Origin: Flavobacteriales bacterium
Lineage (GTDB): Bacteria > Bacteroidota > Bacteroidia > Flavobacteriales > Flavobacteriaceae
Assembly (NCBI GenBank): GCA_026993355.1
Contig: JALWTX010000022.1
Coordinates: forward strand, 62,001 to 126,000
Direction: 5' to 3'
Length of the DNA stretch: 64,000 bases
The notes under the pieces are model-generated. The model worked only from the letters and a program-made list of their open reading frames with translations, made no database searches and was not told where the DNA came from. Positions 42,526 to 50,529 of this stretch are shown one piece after another; position 1 is the stretch's first letter, and each line of letters begins with the position of its first letter. The translations under genes were made by a program, and so were the position numbers.

Positions 42526-43164
42526 ATGCCTGAAATTTTAAAATTGATATATCATTTTGTAGTTGGGTATTTGATGGCATTTATTGGGTTAATGTCACCG
42601 GGTTTATTAACCCTGACAACTTTAAATACCGCTATAGACCGTGGCACAAAAGAAACCGTAAAATTTGCCATTGGGGCTGCTTTGCCCATTGTCATACAAG
42701 CTCATTTGGCTTTATTAGGCGCACAATATATCAAAAAACACCCGGAAATTTTGACTAATTTTTCTAAAATTGCCGTAATCGTTTTTTTGGGTTTATCTGT
42801 TTTATTTTATAAGCAGTATAAGAAACGGAGTTTAGTCATTCAACCGCCTAAATTTCATATAAAAAATAGTTTTTTGTATGGCTTATTTATTTCAAGCATA
42901 AATCCCTTAGCCATTCCTTTTTATTTTACTTATAGCACCCTGTTGGAAATGCAAGGCTGGTTAAGCATACGTGAACCTTACATCAGTTTTTTTGTATTAG
43001 GGGCCGTTTTGGGAGTCATTAGTATTTTGAGCATTTATGGCAAACATGCTCCTGCTTTATTAAGCCGCTTGCAATTTGTAGTCAAACATTTTAAGTTAAT
43101 TTTATCTATCAGTATGTTTGCTTTGTCAATTATCTCATTACTTCACGCTTTACATTTATATTAA
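42526..43164 (+). CDS. LysE-type translocator
   Basis: Six predicted membrane helices in 212 aa. The start 'YLMAFIGLMSPGLLTLTTLNTAIDRGTKETVKFAIGAALPIVIQAHLALLGA' contains the SPGP/N-type LysE signature (here MSPGLL), and 'GLFISSINPLAIPFYFTY' near 119-136 is the repeat half with a NP motif. LysE/RhtB proteins export amino acids or related compounds; substrate not known. Overlaps the 3' end of hemG by 9 bp (convergent). Confidence 0.8.
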   Translation: MPEILKLIYHFVVGYLMAFIGLMSPGLLTLTTLNTAIDRGTKETVKFAIGAALPIVIQAHLALLGAQYIKKHPEILTNFSKIAVIVFLGLSVLFYKQYKKRSLVIQPPKFHIKNSFLYGLFISSINPLAIPFYFTYSTLLEMQGWLSIREPYISFFVLGAVLGVISILSIYGKHAPALLSRLQFVVKHFKLILSISMFALSIISLLHALHLY

Positions 43165-44505
43165 TTGGTCTGCCATATTTTTAGCTTGTTTTATCCGGTC
43201 GGCCATTCCAACGCCATCTCTAATGCTACCGGCTAAAATAATGCCCGGATATTTTTTTTGTATTTTTTCGATATTTTCCAAACGCAGGGCGCTATCTTTA
43301 CCATATTGGGCAATGGCTTTTTTATAAGATTTTATATGAACTAATTCGGGATTGAATGTTTCAATATTCATCATTTCCATAAAATCTTTTTGGACCACTG
43401 ATAATAATTTTTCGTTGGATATTTGTGTAAGTTCCGGTTTTTTGGTGCCCCCAATAAACAAAGTAAATAAAGCACCATTTTTAGGTGCTCGTTCTTTAAA
43501 AATAGAAGACATAAAAAGTAACCCTAAAATATGCCGGTTTTCTTTGTTAGGGACTAAGCCGCCAAAAGCATTTAAGTCACGGCCTTTCCATTGACGAAAA
43601 CCCAGACCAACTTCAACAACCGGGGCATATTTTAAGCTTTGTATGGGTGTTAACAATGTTGGTGTTATAAAAGGGAAAATCGAGGATAATTGATCGGCAG
43701 GTACCGTGCTGATAATTTTAGAAAAAAAATGATTGTTAACCGTATAACCATTTTCAACTTGTTGGATACACAAGTGTGATTGACCGGTTTGTATATTTTT
43801 TTGGCCAATTTTTTCGCCTAAAGTTTTGACCAACTCTTCCAAGCCGCCTTTTACAGAAAAAATTTGCTTTGTTACACGTTTCTGTTCAGTTGTTTTTGGC
43901 TCTTTGGCTTTTTGAAGGGCGCCTTTGATAAAACTGCCATAGGTTTGCTCTAGATGGTATAATTTGGGCAAAGCATAGCGGGTAACCAAATAATTTGGAT
44001 CGCCTGCATAAATACCTGATATAAAGGGATCTACAGCATAATCTAAAAAACTTTGACCTAAACGGCGCTTAACCATGCCGGCAATACTTTCATCCGGATT
44101 ATTTCCTTTCCTTTTGAATGGCTCCAATAAAATATTTAGTTTATCTTTAAAATTAAAGAGAGGAGTTTTTATTCCGGTTATTAAGTTATCGGGCAAGGCT
44201 TCCCATTGATTATTTTTCCAAATAAGACGTTTTTTGGCAGTTTCGTTTGCCAAATCTATTTCAATATCACCGGATAATTCGTCTAATAAATTGACCGTTT
44301 CAATATTTGAAAGTGTGCCTGAATTTGGTCCTTGTTCATATATAAATCCTTCATATTGAAAACTTTTGATTACTCCACCAATACGGTCAGATTTTTCAAA
44401 AATGGTCACCGGCACCCCGTTTTTTTGTAAATAATAGGCCAAGGTTAATCCCGTGAGGCCTGCACCTATAATAACAATGGGTTGTTTAACGTGTTGTTTA
44501 GTCAT
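43156..44505 (-). CDS. hemG: Protoporphyrinogen oxidase (HemY-type)
   Basis: FAD enzyme that oxidises protoporphyrinogen IX in haem synthesis. FAD fingerprint 'IIGAGLTGLTLAYYLQKNGVPVTIFEKSDRIGGVIKS' starts at about 11, 'GFIYEQGPNSGT' near 52-63 is a PPO signature, 'VDPFISGIYAGDPNYL' near 157-172, and the C-terminal 'GIILAGSIRDGVGMADRIKQAKNMAD' closes the FAD domain. 449 aa fits the oxygen-dependent HemY type. Its ATG lies 8 bp inside the tsaD stop region, so the two are coupled. Confidence 0.92.
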   Translation of the reverse strand: MTKQHVKQPIVIIGAGLTGLTLAYYLQKNGVPVTIFEKSDRIGGVIKSFQYEGFIYEQGPNSGTLSNIETVNLLDELSGDIEIDLANETAKKRLIWKNNQWEALPDNLITGIKTPLFNFKDKLNILLEPFKRKGNNPDESIAGMVKRRLGQSFLDYAVDPFISGIYAGDPNYLVTRYALPKLYHLEQTYGSFIKGALQKAKEPKTTEQKRVTKQIFSVKGGLEELVKTLGEKIGQKNIQTGQSHLCIQQVENGYTVNNHFFSKIISTVPADQLSSIFPFITPTLLTPIQSLKYAPVVEVGLGFRQWKGRDLNAFGGLVPNKENRHILGLLFMSSIFKERAPKNGALFTLFIGGTKKPELTQISNEKLLSVVQKDFMEMMNIETFNPELVHIKSYKKAIAQYGKDSALRLENIEKIQKKYPGIILAGSIRDGVGMADRIKQAKNMADQLI

Positions 44506-45547
44506 GAAGTGGAATTCTTGCTTTTGGAATTAAATCATAATCATCAAACAAGCCTTGTTGATATTTTAAATAGCCGACTATAGCTACCATGGCTGCATTG
44601 TCTGTTGTATATTCAAAATTTGGAATATAGACTTGCCATGCATCGTTTTGCTGTGCAATACGCAAAGCTTGACGAATACCGCTGTTGGCCGATACACCAC
44701 CGGCAATAGCAATACGTCTTATACCGGTTTGTTTAACGGCTTTTTGGAGTTTATCCATTAATATTTGCACAATTGTATATTGAATAGAAGCCGACAAGTC
44801 ATTTAAATTTTTTGAAACAAAATCAGGCTCTTCCTTTTGTTTTTTTTGTAAAAAATAAAGAATGGAGGTTTTTAAACCGCTAAAACTAAAATTTAAGCCT
44901 GCCACTTTAGGTTTCGGAAATTTAAAAGCTTTCGGATTACCTTTTTGTGCATATTTATCAATTAAAGGGCCACCGGGATAAGGTAATCCCATGATTTTGG
45001 CTGTTTTATCAAAAGCTTCGCCAACTGCATCATCCAGCGTTTCGCCTAAAATTTTAAAATCAAAATAATCATTAACTTGAACAATTTGGGTATGTCCGCC
45101 GCTAATGGTCAAAGCTAAAAAAGGGAATTCGGGCAAATTCATCCGGTCGTCCTTAATAAAATGTGCCAAAACATGCGCTTTCATATGATGAATACCAATT
45201 AATGGAATGTTTAAAGCCAAACTCATTGATTTGGCAAAAGATGTCCCTACTAAAAGAGAACCTAATAATCCGGGGCCTTTGGTAAAAGCTATAGCGGACA
45301 GCTCTGAGGGTTTGACACCGGCTTCTTTTAAGGCTAAATCAACAACAGGGACAATATTTTGTTGATGGGCACGCGAAGCCAGCTCGGGGACCACACCGCC
45401 ATATTGCTCATGTATAGCTTGATTAGCTACTTTATTACTGATTATTTTTCCATCTTTTAAGACCGCTGCAGCGGTGTCATCACAAGATGACTCAATGCCT
45501 AAAATATAGATATTTTCTTTATTTTGATTTTTTGAGTTTTCGGGCAT
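44498..45547 (-). CDS. tsaD: tRNA threonylcarbamoyladenosine synthase component TsaD
   Basis: Transfers the threonylcarbamoyl group to A37 of ANN-decoding tRNAs. The start 'ILGIESSCDDTAAAVLKDGK' is diagnostic, the iron-binding 'HHMKAH' near 117-122 and the 'FPFLALTISGGHTQIVQV' segment follow, then 'ETLDDAVGEAFDKTAKIMGLPYPGGP' and the ASKHA nucleotide motif 'IAIAGGVSANSGIRQAL'. 349 aa is normal. Divergent from tamB; its -7 element at 45570-45577 lies in the shared region. Confidence 0.96.
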   Translation of the reverse strand: MPENSKNQNKENIYILGIESSCDDTAAAVLKDGKIISNKVANQAIHEQYGGVVPELASRAHQQNIVPVVDLALKEAGVKPSELSAIAFTKGPGLLGSLLVGTSFAKSMSLALNIPLIGIHHMKAHVLAHFIKDDRMNLPEFPFLALTISGGHTQIVQVNDYFDFKILGETLDDAVGEAFDKTAKIMGLPYPGGPLIDKYAQKGNPKAFKFPKPKVAGLNFSFSGLKTSILYFLQKKQKEEPDFVSKNLNDLSASIQYTIVQILMDKLQKAVKQTGIRRIAIAGGVSANSGIRQALRIAQQNDAWQVYIPNFEYTTDNAAMVAIVGYLKYQQGLFDDYDLIPKARIPLHD

Positions 45548-45569
45548 AAAAAATTACTATTTTTATAGG

Positions 45570-45577
45570 CAAAATTA
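45570..45577 (-). promoter_or_regulatory. -7 promoter element of tsaD
   Basis: TAATTTTG on the minus strand, a full match, 22 nt upstream of the tsaD ATG. It lies just before the open tamB frame, so tamB and tsaD share a very short control region. Confidence 0.55.
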
Positions 45578-45593
45578 ACATTATCCCGTCGAT

Positions 45594-45665
45594 ATTAAAA
45601 GGTTTGTAAAAATATTATCTCGTTCAATTATAATACTGCTGATAATCAGTCTATTATTTAGTATT
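45594..45665 (+). other. Probable N-terminal extension of tamB from a non-standard start codon
   Basis: In frame with and directly before the ATG at 45666, with no stop, lies a segment that would read 'I/M-KRFVKILSRS' followed by 'IIILLIISLLFSI': a basic start and a membrane helix, which TamB proteins have. There is no ATG, GTG or TTG in this frame between the stop at 45576 and 45666; the best start is ATT at 45594. Confidence 0.45.
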
Positions 45666-48600
45666 ATGATGATGCTTCCTGCTGTTCAAACTGCTTTAGG
45701 TAAATATATGACCCGTAAAATAAATGAAGATACGGGAGTCCATTTACGCATCAATAGACTGCAAGTAACCATAACGGGCAAAATCATTTTAAAGAATTTT
45801 CTTGCTTTGGATGAGCATAAAGACACCATATTTTACGGGAATCGTTTACAAACCTATATCAGAAATCCTTGGCGATTTAAAAAACAAAATGTTTTAAAAT
45901 TTGGACGCACCTACATTGAAGGCTTAATTGGAAAAGTTGCCGTTTATAAAGGCGAGAAAAAATCTAATTTGGATAAGTTTATTGCGAAATTAGATGGAGG
46001 AGCTTCTTCCGGGGAAAAAACAAGCACGCCACTAGGCATTAAAATTCAGCAATTAAATTTGAGAGATTCTCATTTCAAGTCTTTAAATTATAATTTGACC
46101 GATTCTCTTCTCTTGAATTTTTCCCATATTCAAACTGATATCAGAAACTTTACAGTCCAAGGTAAAGAAATTAGCCTAAAGGCTCATAAAATTCAGATGA
46201 TTGAAACGCATGGTATCAAAATTGAACATTTTTCTACAGATTTCCGGTACAATGACCGGATTATGGATTTTAAACACCTGGTGGTAAAAACACCTGTTTC
46301 ATCTTTAAAAGCCGCTTTCTCTTTTAAGTCAGACAAGCCGGGGTTTAAAGATTTTAATAAAGGGGCGCAAATTTTGGGTAAAATTGACTCCGCTGGAATC
46401 AATACTGTTGATTTACATAAAATTTCGCCCATTTTTTCTCCTCATAAAATTATTATTTTTAAGACGCGTATAAATGGCTCTCTTAACCATCTTTCTCTTA
46501 GTAATTTAGATTTGAAAACCGGAAAAGATATCAGGATAAAAGGAAACATTTTATTTAATAATTTATTGACCTCACAAAGTTTAGAACTGAATGCCAACTT
46601 ACCAGTGCTGAATTTTTCTTTTGATGAATTGCATAATTTATTTCCTAAACTTTTAGATAGACAATTAGTCGAAAATTTTAAAGTTTTAGGGAAAAACCAT
46701 CTTTCAGGACAAATTTATTACGGGAAAGATCAATTAAAAACTAATTTAAAATCACAAACAGATTTGGGCGATGTGTATTTGAAATTAAACCTAAAGCATC
46801 TCTCTATTCCATCCAAAACAATTTATCATGGTCATATTCAAAGTTTTAATTTCAAAGTTAAACCGCTAATCCATGCAGACTTTAATGATATTACCGCTAA
46901 TTTAAATGTCAAAGGTCAAGGATTGACACTTTCGTCCATTAACGCAAATTTTACAGGCGAAATAAAAAATCTATTGTTCCATGGCTATCATTATCAAAAT
47001 ATTAATGTAAATGGTGATTTTAAACGAAAATTGTTTAGAGGGCAATTTGATGTTGCTGATAAAAATTTGGAAATGGATTTCAACGGTTTAATTGATTTTT
47101 CAAAGCCAAAGCGTCATGTCGATTTTTATGCCGAAATTTGTCAAGCAAATTTATACCCTTTAAATTTTTCCACTGACAAACAAGCCCAATTAAACGGCAA
47201 TATAAGTGTTCAAGCCAATGGTTCGAATATCGATGATGTTATAGGAAAGGCCAAAATCGAAAATTTAAAAATTACCAATAAAAATGGGCAATACAACTTT
47301 AAAGAATTTTTAATGTCTTCCTACTTTAATGATGCAGGCGAACGTCAAATATCCTTTAAATCTGAAAATATTATAAATGGTTTTATTCATGGCAAATTCA
47401 AATTTAACAATATTCCTGTTTTGTTTAGAAATGCTGCAGGCAGTGTTTTTCCAAACTATAAAATTCAAGCTTTAAAAGAACATCAATATTTATCTTACCA
47501 TTTAAATATAAAGCCAAAACTTTTGGCACTGCTTGATCCTTCATTAGACATAGATCCGGCAACCTTTATCCAAGGAAAAATTGATTCAAAAGATAATTTT
47601 TTAAAATTAAAATTTGCTTCTGACAAGATTATTTATAAGGATTATAATGTAGAAGGAGTCAGTGTAAGGGTAGATAATAAAAACCCCTTATACAATACTT
47701 TTATCAAAATTGACAGTATTAATTTGGGTTTTTATAAATTTAAAAATTTCCGTCTATTAAACACCACCATAAAGGATACATTGTATCTAAAAACCAAATT
47801 TAAAGGAGGACAAAAATTTAAGGATAATTACGATATTTCATTTTATTACACCATGGATCAAATGCAAAATTTTGTCTTGGGTTTTAAAAAATCTATTTTT
47901 AATTTTAAATCCATTCCCTGGTTAATTGATCCAAAAAAATATCCAAATCAAATTATTTACAACCCCACTAAAGATTTTTTTTCTCTTAACAATCTCATAT
48001 TATTTCATAACAACGAATTTTTGCGTATCAATGGACATAAAACAAAAGATAGTGTCGATTTTAAAATAAATTTAGATAGTATTCGCCTTAAACATATTTT
48101 GCCCGATATAAATGACTTTGATTTTGACGGTCAAATAAATGGCTTTGTTCGCATAGCCAGATACAAAAAAGAAATATTACCCTCGACTGTTTTAAAAATT
48201 AAAAATTTTAAACTAAATAATGAACTATTAGGTGATGTCTCACTTAAAGTAAAGGCTTTGCCCGGAAAAAATATTTTTATCGATTTGTCAATTATAAAAA
48301 AAGGGCAACAAAAATTAAAACTAATCGGTTATATCGATTTAAAAAACGATCGTCCAAAATTGAATGCCGGTTTATTAGTTAATGATTTTCCGGGAAAACC
48401 TTTGCAAAAATTATTTAAAGACACATTTGCCAATTTACGGGGAAAAATAAGCGGGCGCATTCAAATAAACGGTGATTTGGCAAATTTATCCTATAAAGGC
48501 AAACTTTATCTTAAAATGTTCGGGTTAAAAATTAAAGCCCTTAATGTCGATTACCAATTCGAAGACAAGACAGTTGTCTATTTGCACGATCAAAGCTTTG

Positions 48601-49976
48601 AACTGAAAGATGCCGCCTTTTATGATACAAAATACCACACAAAAGGCAAAATTTCAGGCATTATTAAACACCATAATTTTAAAAATTGGTATTTGGATTT
48701 GCATATTATCACGCCCAATTTATTGGTTTTAGACACACCTCCAGATCCTTTGGAAATGTTTTACGGAACTGTTTTTACAAGTGGTAATGCCCATATTTAC
48801 GGCTATGTTAATAAATTAAAAATTGATGCAGGCATGAAAACAATGCCCAATACCAATTTTGTCATTACCCTTAATGATGTAGAAACCATGGGGGATAATG
48901 ATTTTGTGCGTATTATCTCTAAAAAGGATTATTTAAAAGAGAAAAGGAGTAAGAAAAAGAAACACAAAATTTATGAAGGCTTAGAGATGAATTTCGATTT
49001 GGATATCACACCCGATGCCCAAGTTAAAATACTGCTCGATCAAGAATTTGGCAGCACACTGGTTGCCAAAGGTACAGGGGGGGTATTAATGGAAATAAAT
49101 ACAAATGGTCAATTTAATATTTTCGGTGATTTTGCTGTTGAAGAAGGTTATTATAATTTTAAGTATGGTGGATTTATCGACAAAAAATTTATAGTAGAAC
49201 CCGGTAGTTACATCAGTTGGGAAGGCGATCCTTATACCGCAACTTTAGACATTAAAGCTGTATATGAAACTTATGCAGACCCAACTGTAATTTTGGCAGA
49301 ACAAGGTTTAACAGCCAAAAAAATGCCGGTAGAAGTCATTATCTACCTCAAAAATAAATTGATAAAACCCGATATCAGCTTTGATTTAGAATTGCCAAAA
49401 GCCAATGCCATCTTAAAATCACAAGTAGATTACTTGCTCAGTGACCCCGACAAAAAAACCCTGCAAGTATTATCACTCTTATCCTTTGGCAATTTTATCA
49501 ACGAAAATAATTATAATTTGTCCAAGCAAGCGGGGGAAACCATGTACAAAACCATTTCCGAAACCGGTTTAAATATTTTGAACAGTATCATGGCGCAAGA
49601 CGATAAATTTCAGGTGAACCTTAATTATACCCGCGGCGATGAAAATATAGCCCAAAATATTATCACCGACCCGCAAGTAGGCCTGAGTTTGGTTACACAA
49701 ATCAATAAAAAGGTTTATATAAACGGTAAAGTTGCCATTCCCGTTGGCAGATATACCAAATCCTCAATTGTGGGTGATGTTGAATTAGAAGTTTATTTGG
49801 ACAAAAAAGGACATCTTATTTTCAGAGTATTTAATAAGCAAACCGAATTGGAATATATTGGACAACAAGAAGGTTATACCCAAGGTGTGGGACTTTCTTA
49901 TCAAGTGGATTTTGACACATTATCAGATATCTTAAAAAAACTTGGAATATTCATAAAAAAAGAACCCGAAAATTGA
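45666..49976 (+). CDS. tamB: Translocation and assembly module protein TamB-like (AsmA/DUF490)
   Basis: Very large envelope protein of at least 1436 aa, in the class that spans the periplasm and moves lipids or assists outer-membrane protein assembly. The N-terminus 'LPAVQTALGKYMTRKINEDTGVHLRINRLQVTITGKIILKNFLALDEHKDTIFY' is the start of the TamB repeat of beta strands; the middle has long runs of amphipathic beta strands; the C-terminal ~300 residues are the TamB domain: 'YYNFKYGGFIDKKFIVEPGSYISWEGDPYTATLDIKAVYETYADP' and 'KNKLIKPDISFDLELPKANA', ending 'VGLSYQVDFDTLSDILKK'. I list the first standard start (45666), but the membrane anchor is encoded upstream (45594-45665). Confidence 0.88.
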   Translation: MMMLPAVQTALGKYMTRKINEDTGVHLRINRLQVTITGKIILKNFLALDEHKDTIFYGNRLQTYIRNPWRFKKQNVLKFGRTYIEGLIGKVAVYKGEKKSNLDKFIAKLDGGASSGEKTSTPLGIKIQQLNLRDSHFKSLNYNLTDSLLLNFSHIQTDIRNFTVQGKEISLKAHKIQMIETHGIKIEHFSTDFRYNDRIMDFKHLVVKTPVSSLKAAFSFKSDKPGFKDFNKGAQILGKIDSAGINTVDLHKISPIFSPHKIIIFKTRINGSLNHLSLSNLDLKTGKDIRIKGNILFNNLLTSQSLELNANLPVLNFSFDELHNLFPKLLDRQLVENFKVLGKNHLSGQIYYGKDQLKTNLKSQTDLGDVYLKLNLKHLSIPSKTIYHGHIQSFNFKVKPLIHADFNDITANLNVKGQGLTLSSINANFTGEIKNLLFHGYHYQNINVNGDFKRKLFRGQFDVADKNLEMDFNGLIDFSKPKRHVDFYAEICQANLYPLNFSTDKQAQLNGNISVQANGSNIDDVIGKAKIENLKITNKNGQYNFKEFLMSSYFNDAGERQISFKSENIINGFIHGKFKFNNIPVLFRNAAGSVFPNYKIQALKEHQYLSYHLNIKPKLLALLDPSLDIDPATFIQGKIDSKDNFLKLKFASDKIIYKDYNVEGVSVRVDNKNPLYNTFIKIDSINLGFYKFKNFRLLNTTIKDTLYLKTKFKGGQKFKDNYDISFYYTMDQMQNFVLGFKKSIFNFKSIPWLIDPKKYPNQIIYNPTKDFFSLNNLILFHNNEFLRINGHKTKDSVDFKINLDSIRLKHILPDINDFDFDGQINGFVRIARYKKEILPSTVLKIKNFKLNNELLGDVSLKVKALPGKNIFIDLSIIKKGQQKLKLIGYIDLKNDRPKLNAGLLVNDFPGKPLQKLFKDTFANLRGKISGRIQINGDLANLSYKGKLYLKMFGLKIKALNVDYQFEDKTVVYLHDQSFELKDAAFYDTKYHTKGKISGIIKHHNFKNWYLDLHIITPNLLVLDTPPDPLEMFYGTVFTSGNAHIYGYVNKLKIDAGMKTMPNTNFVITLNDVETMGDNDFVRIISKKDYLKEKRSKKKKHKIYEGLEMNFDLDITPDAQVKILLDQEFGSTLVAKGTGGVLMEINTNGQFNIFGDFAVEEGYYNFKYGGFIDKKFIVEPGSYISWEGDPYTATLDIKAVYETYADPTVILAEQGLTAKKMPVEVIIYLKNKLIKPDISFDLELPKANAILKSQVDYLLSDPDKKTLQVLSLLSFGNFINENNYNLSKQAGETMYKTISETGLNILNSIMAQDDKFQVNLNYTRGDENIAQNIITDPQVGLSLVTQINKKVYINGKVAIPVGRYTKSSIVGDVELEVYLDKKGHLIFRVFNKQTELEYIGQQEGYTQGVGLSYQVDFDTLSDILKKLGIFIKKEPEN

Positions 49977-50003
49977 CTATAAAGTAAACAAACCTATTTT
50001 TTT

Positions 50004-50044
50004 GAAAATTTATTATGCACGCATAATAAATTTTCTTATATTTG
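50004..50044 (+). promoter_or_regulatory. marR-fadNA promoter with a 32-bp operator palindrome
   Basis: A perfect inverted repeat spans 50004-50035: 15-bp arms (GAAAATTTATTATGC and its complement) with a 2-bp spacer. The -7 element TATATTTG follows at 50037-50044. The palindrome covers the -33 zone, so a bound repressor would block RNA polymerase. Its core TTATTATGCnnGCATAATAA recurs at 54273-54292 before fadE. Confidence 0.7.
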
Positions 50045-50065
50045 AAACACCAATGAATAAGCCTT

Positions 50066-50503
50066 ATGTTGAAAGAAAAAACAATAGATCAATTAATTAG
50101 AGAATTGTGGATGAGTATAACCAAACTATATAATGAAGAGGCAGCCAAATATGGCGGTACTATGTCTATCGGATATGTTCTATTAAAAATAGATCCGCAA
50201 ATTGGCACCCCTTCAACTGCTTTAGCGCCCATGTTAGGTATGGAAACGACTAGTTTATCGCGTACCTTAAAAAACATGGAGGATAAAGGCTTGATTTTTA
50301 GAGAAAAAAATCCAATGGATGGTCGCAGTGTTTTGATTAAATTAACAGATTATGGGTGTCAAATGCGAGAAAAATCAAAAGAAACCGTTTTAAATTTTAA
50401 TGCAGCAATAAATGAAAAAATAGATGCCCAAGATTTAGAAGTCTTTAAAAATGTCTCTACAACGATGCTCGATTTAGTCAACGAACGTAAAATTTTTAAA
50501 TAA
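50066..50503 (+). CDS. MarR-family transcriptional regulator of the fad genes
   Basis: Winged-helix regulator of 145 aa. The DNA-binding part is 'GTPSTALAPMLGMETTSLSRTLKNMEDKGLIFREKNPMDGRSVLIKLTDYG' near 51-101 with the wing 'DGRSVLIKLT'; helices 1 and 6 for dimerisation lie at both ends. It stands at the head of the fadN-fadA operon and its own promoter carries a 32-bp palindrome, so it most likely represses the operon and is released by an acyl-CoA or fatty acid; ligand is inferred. Confidence 0.9.
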   Translation: MLKEKTIDQLIRELWMSITKLYNEEAAKYGGTMSIGYVLLKIDPQIGTPSTALAPMLGMETTSLSRTLKNMEDKGLIFREKNPMDGRSVLIKLTDYGCQMREKSKETVLNFNAAINEKIDAQDLEVFKNVSTTMLDLVNERKIFK

Positions 50504-50529
50504 ATAAACAGTCATTTAAATATAATATT

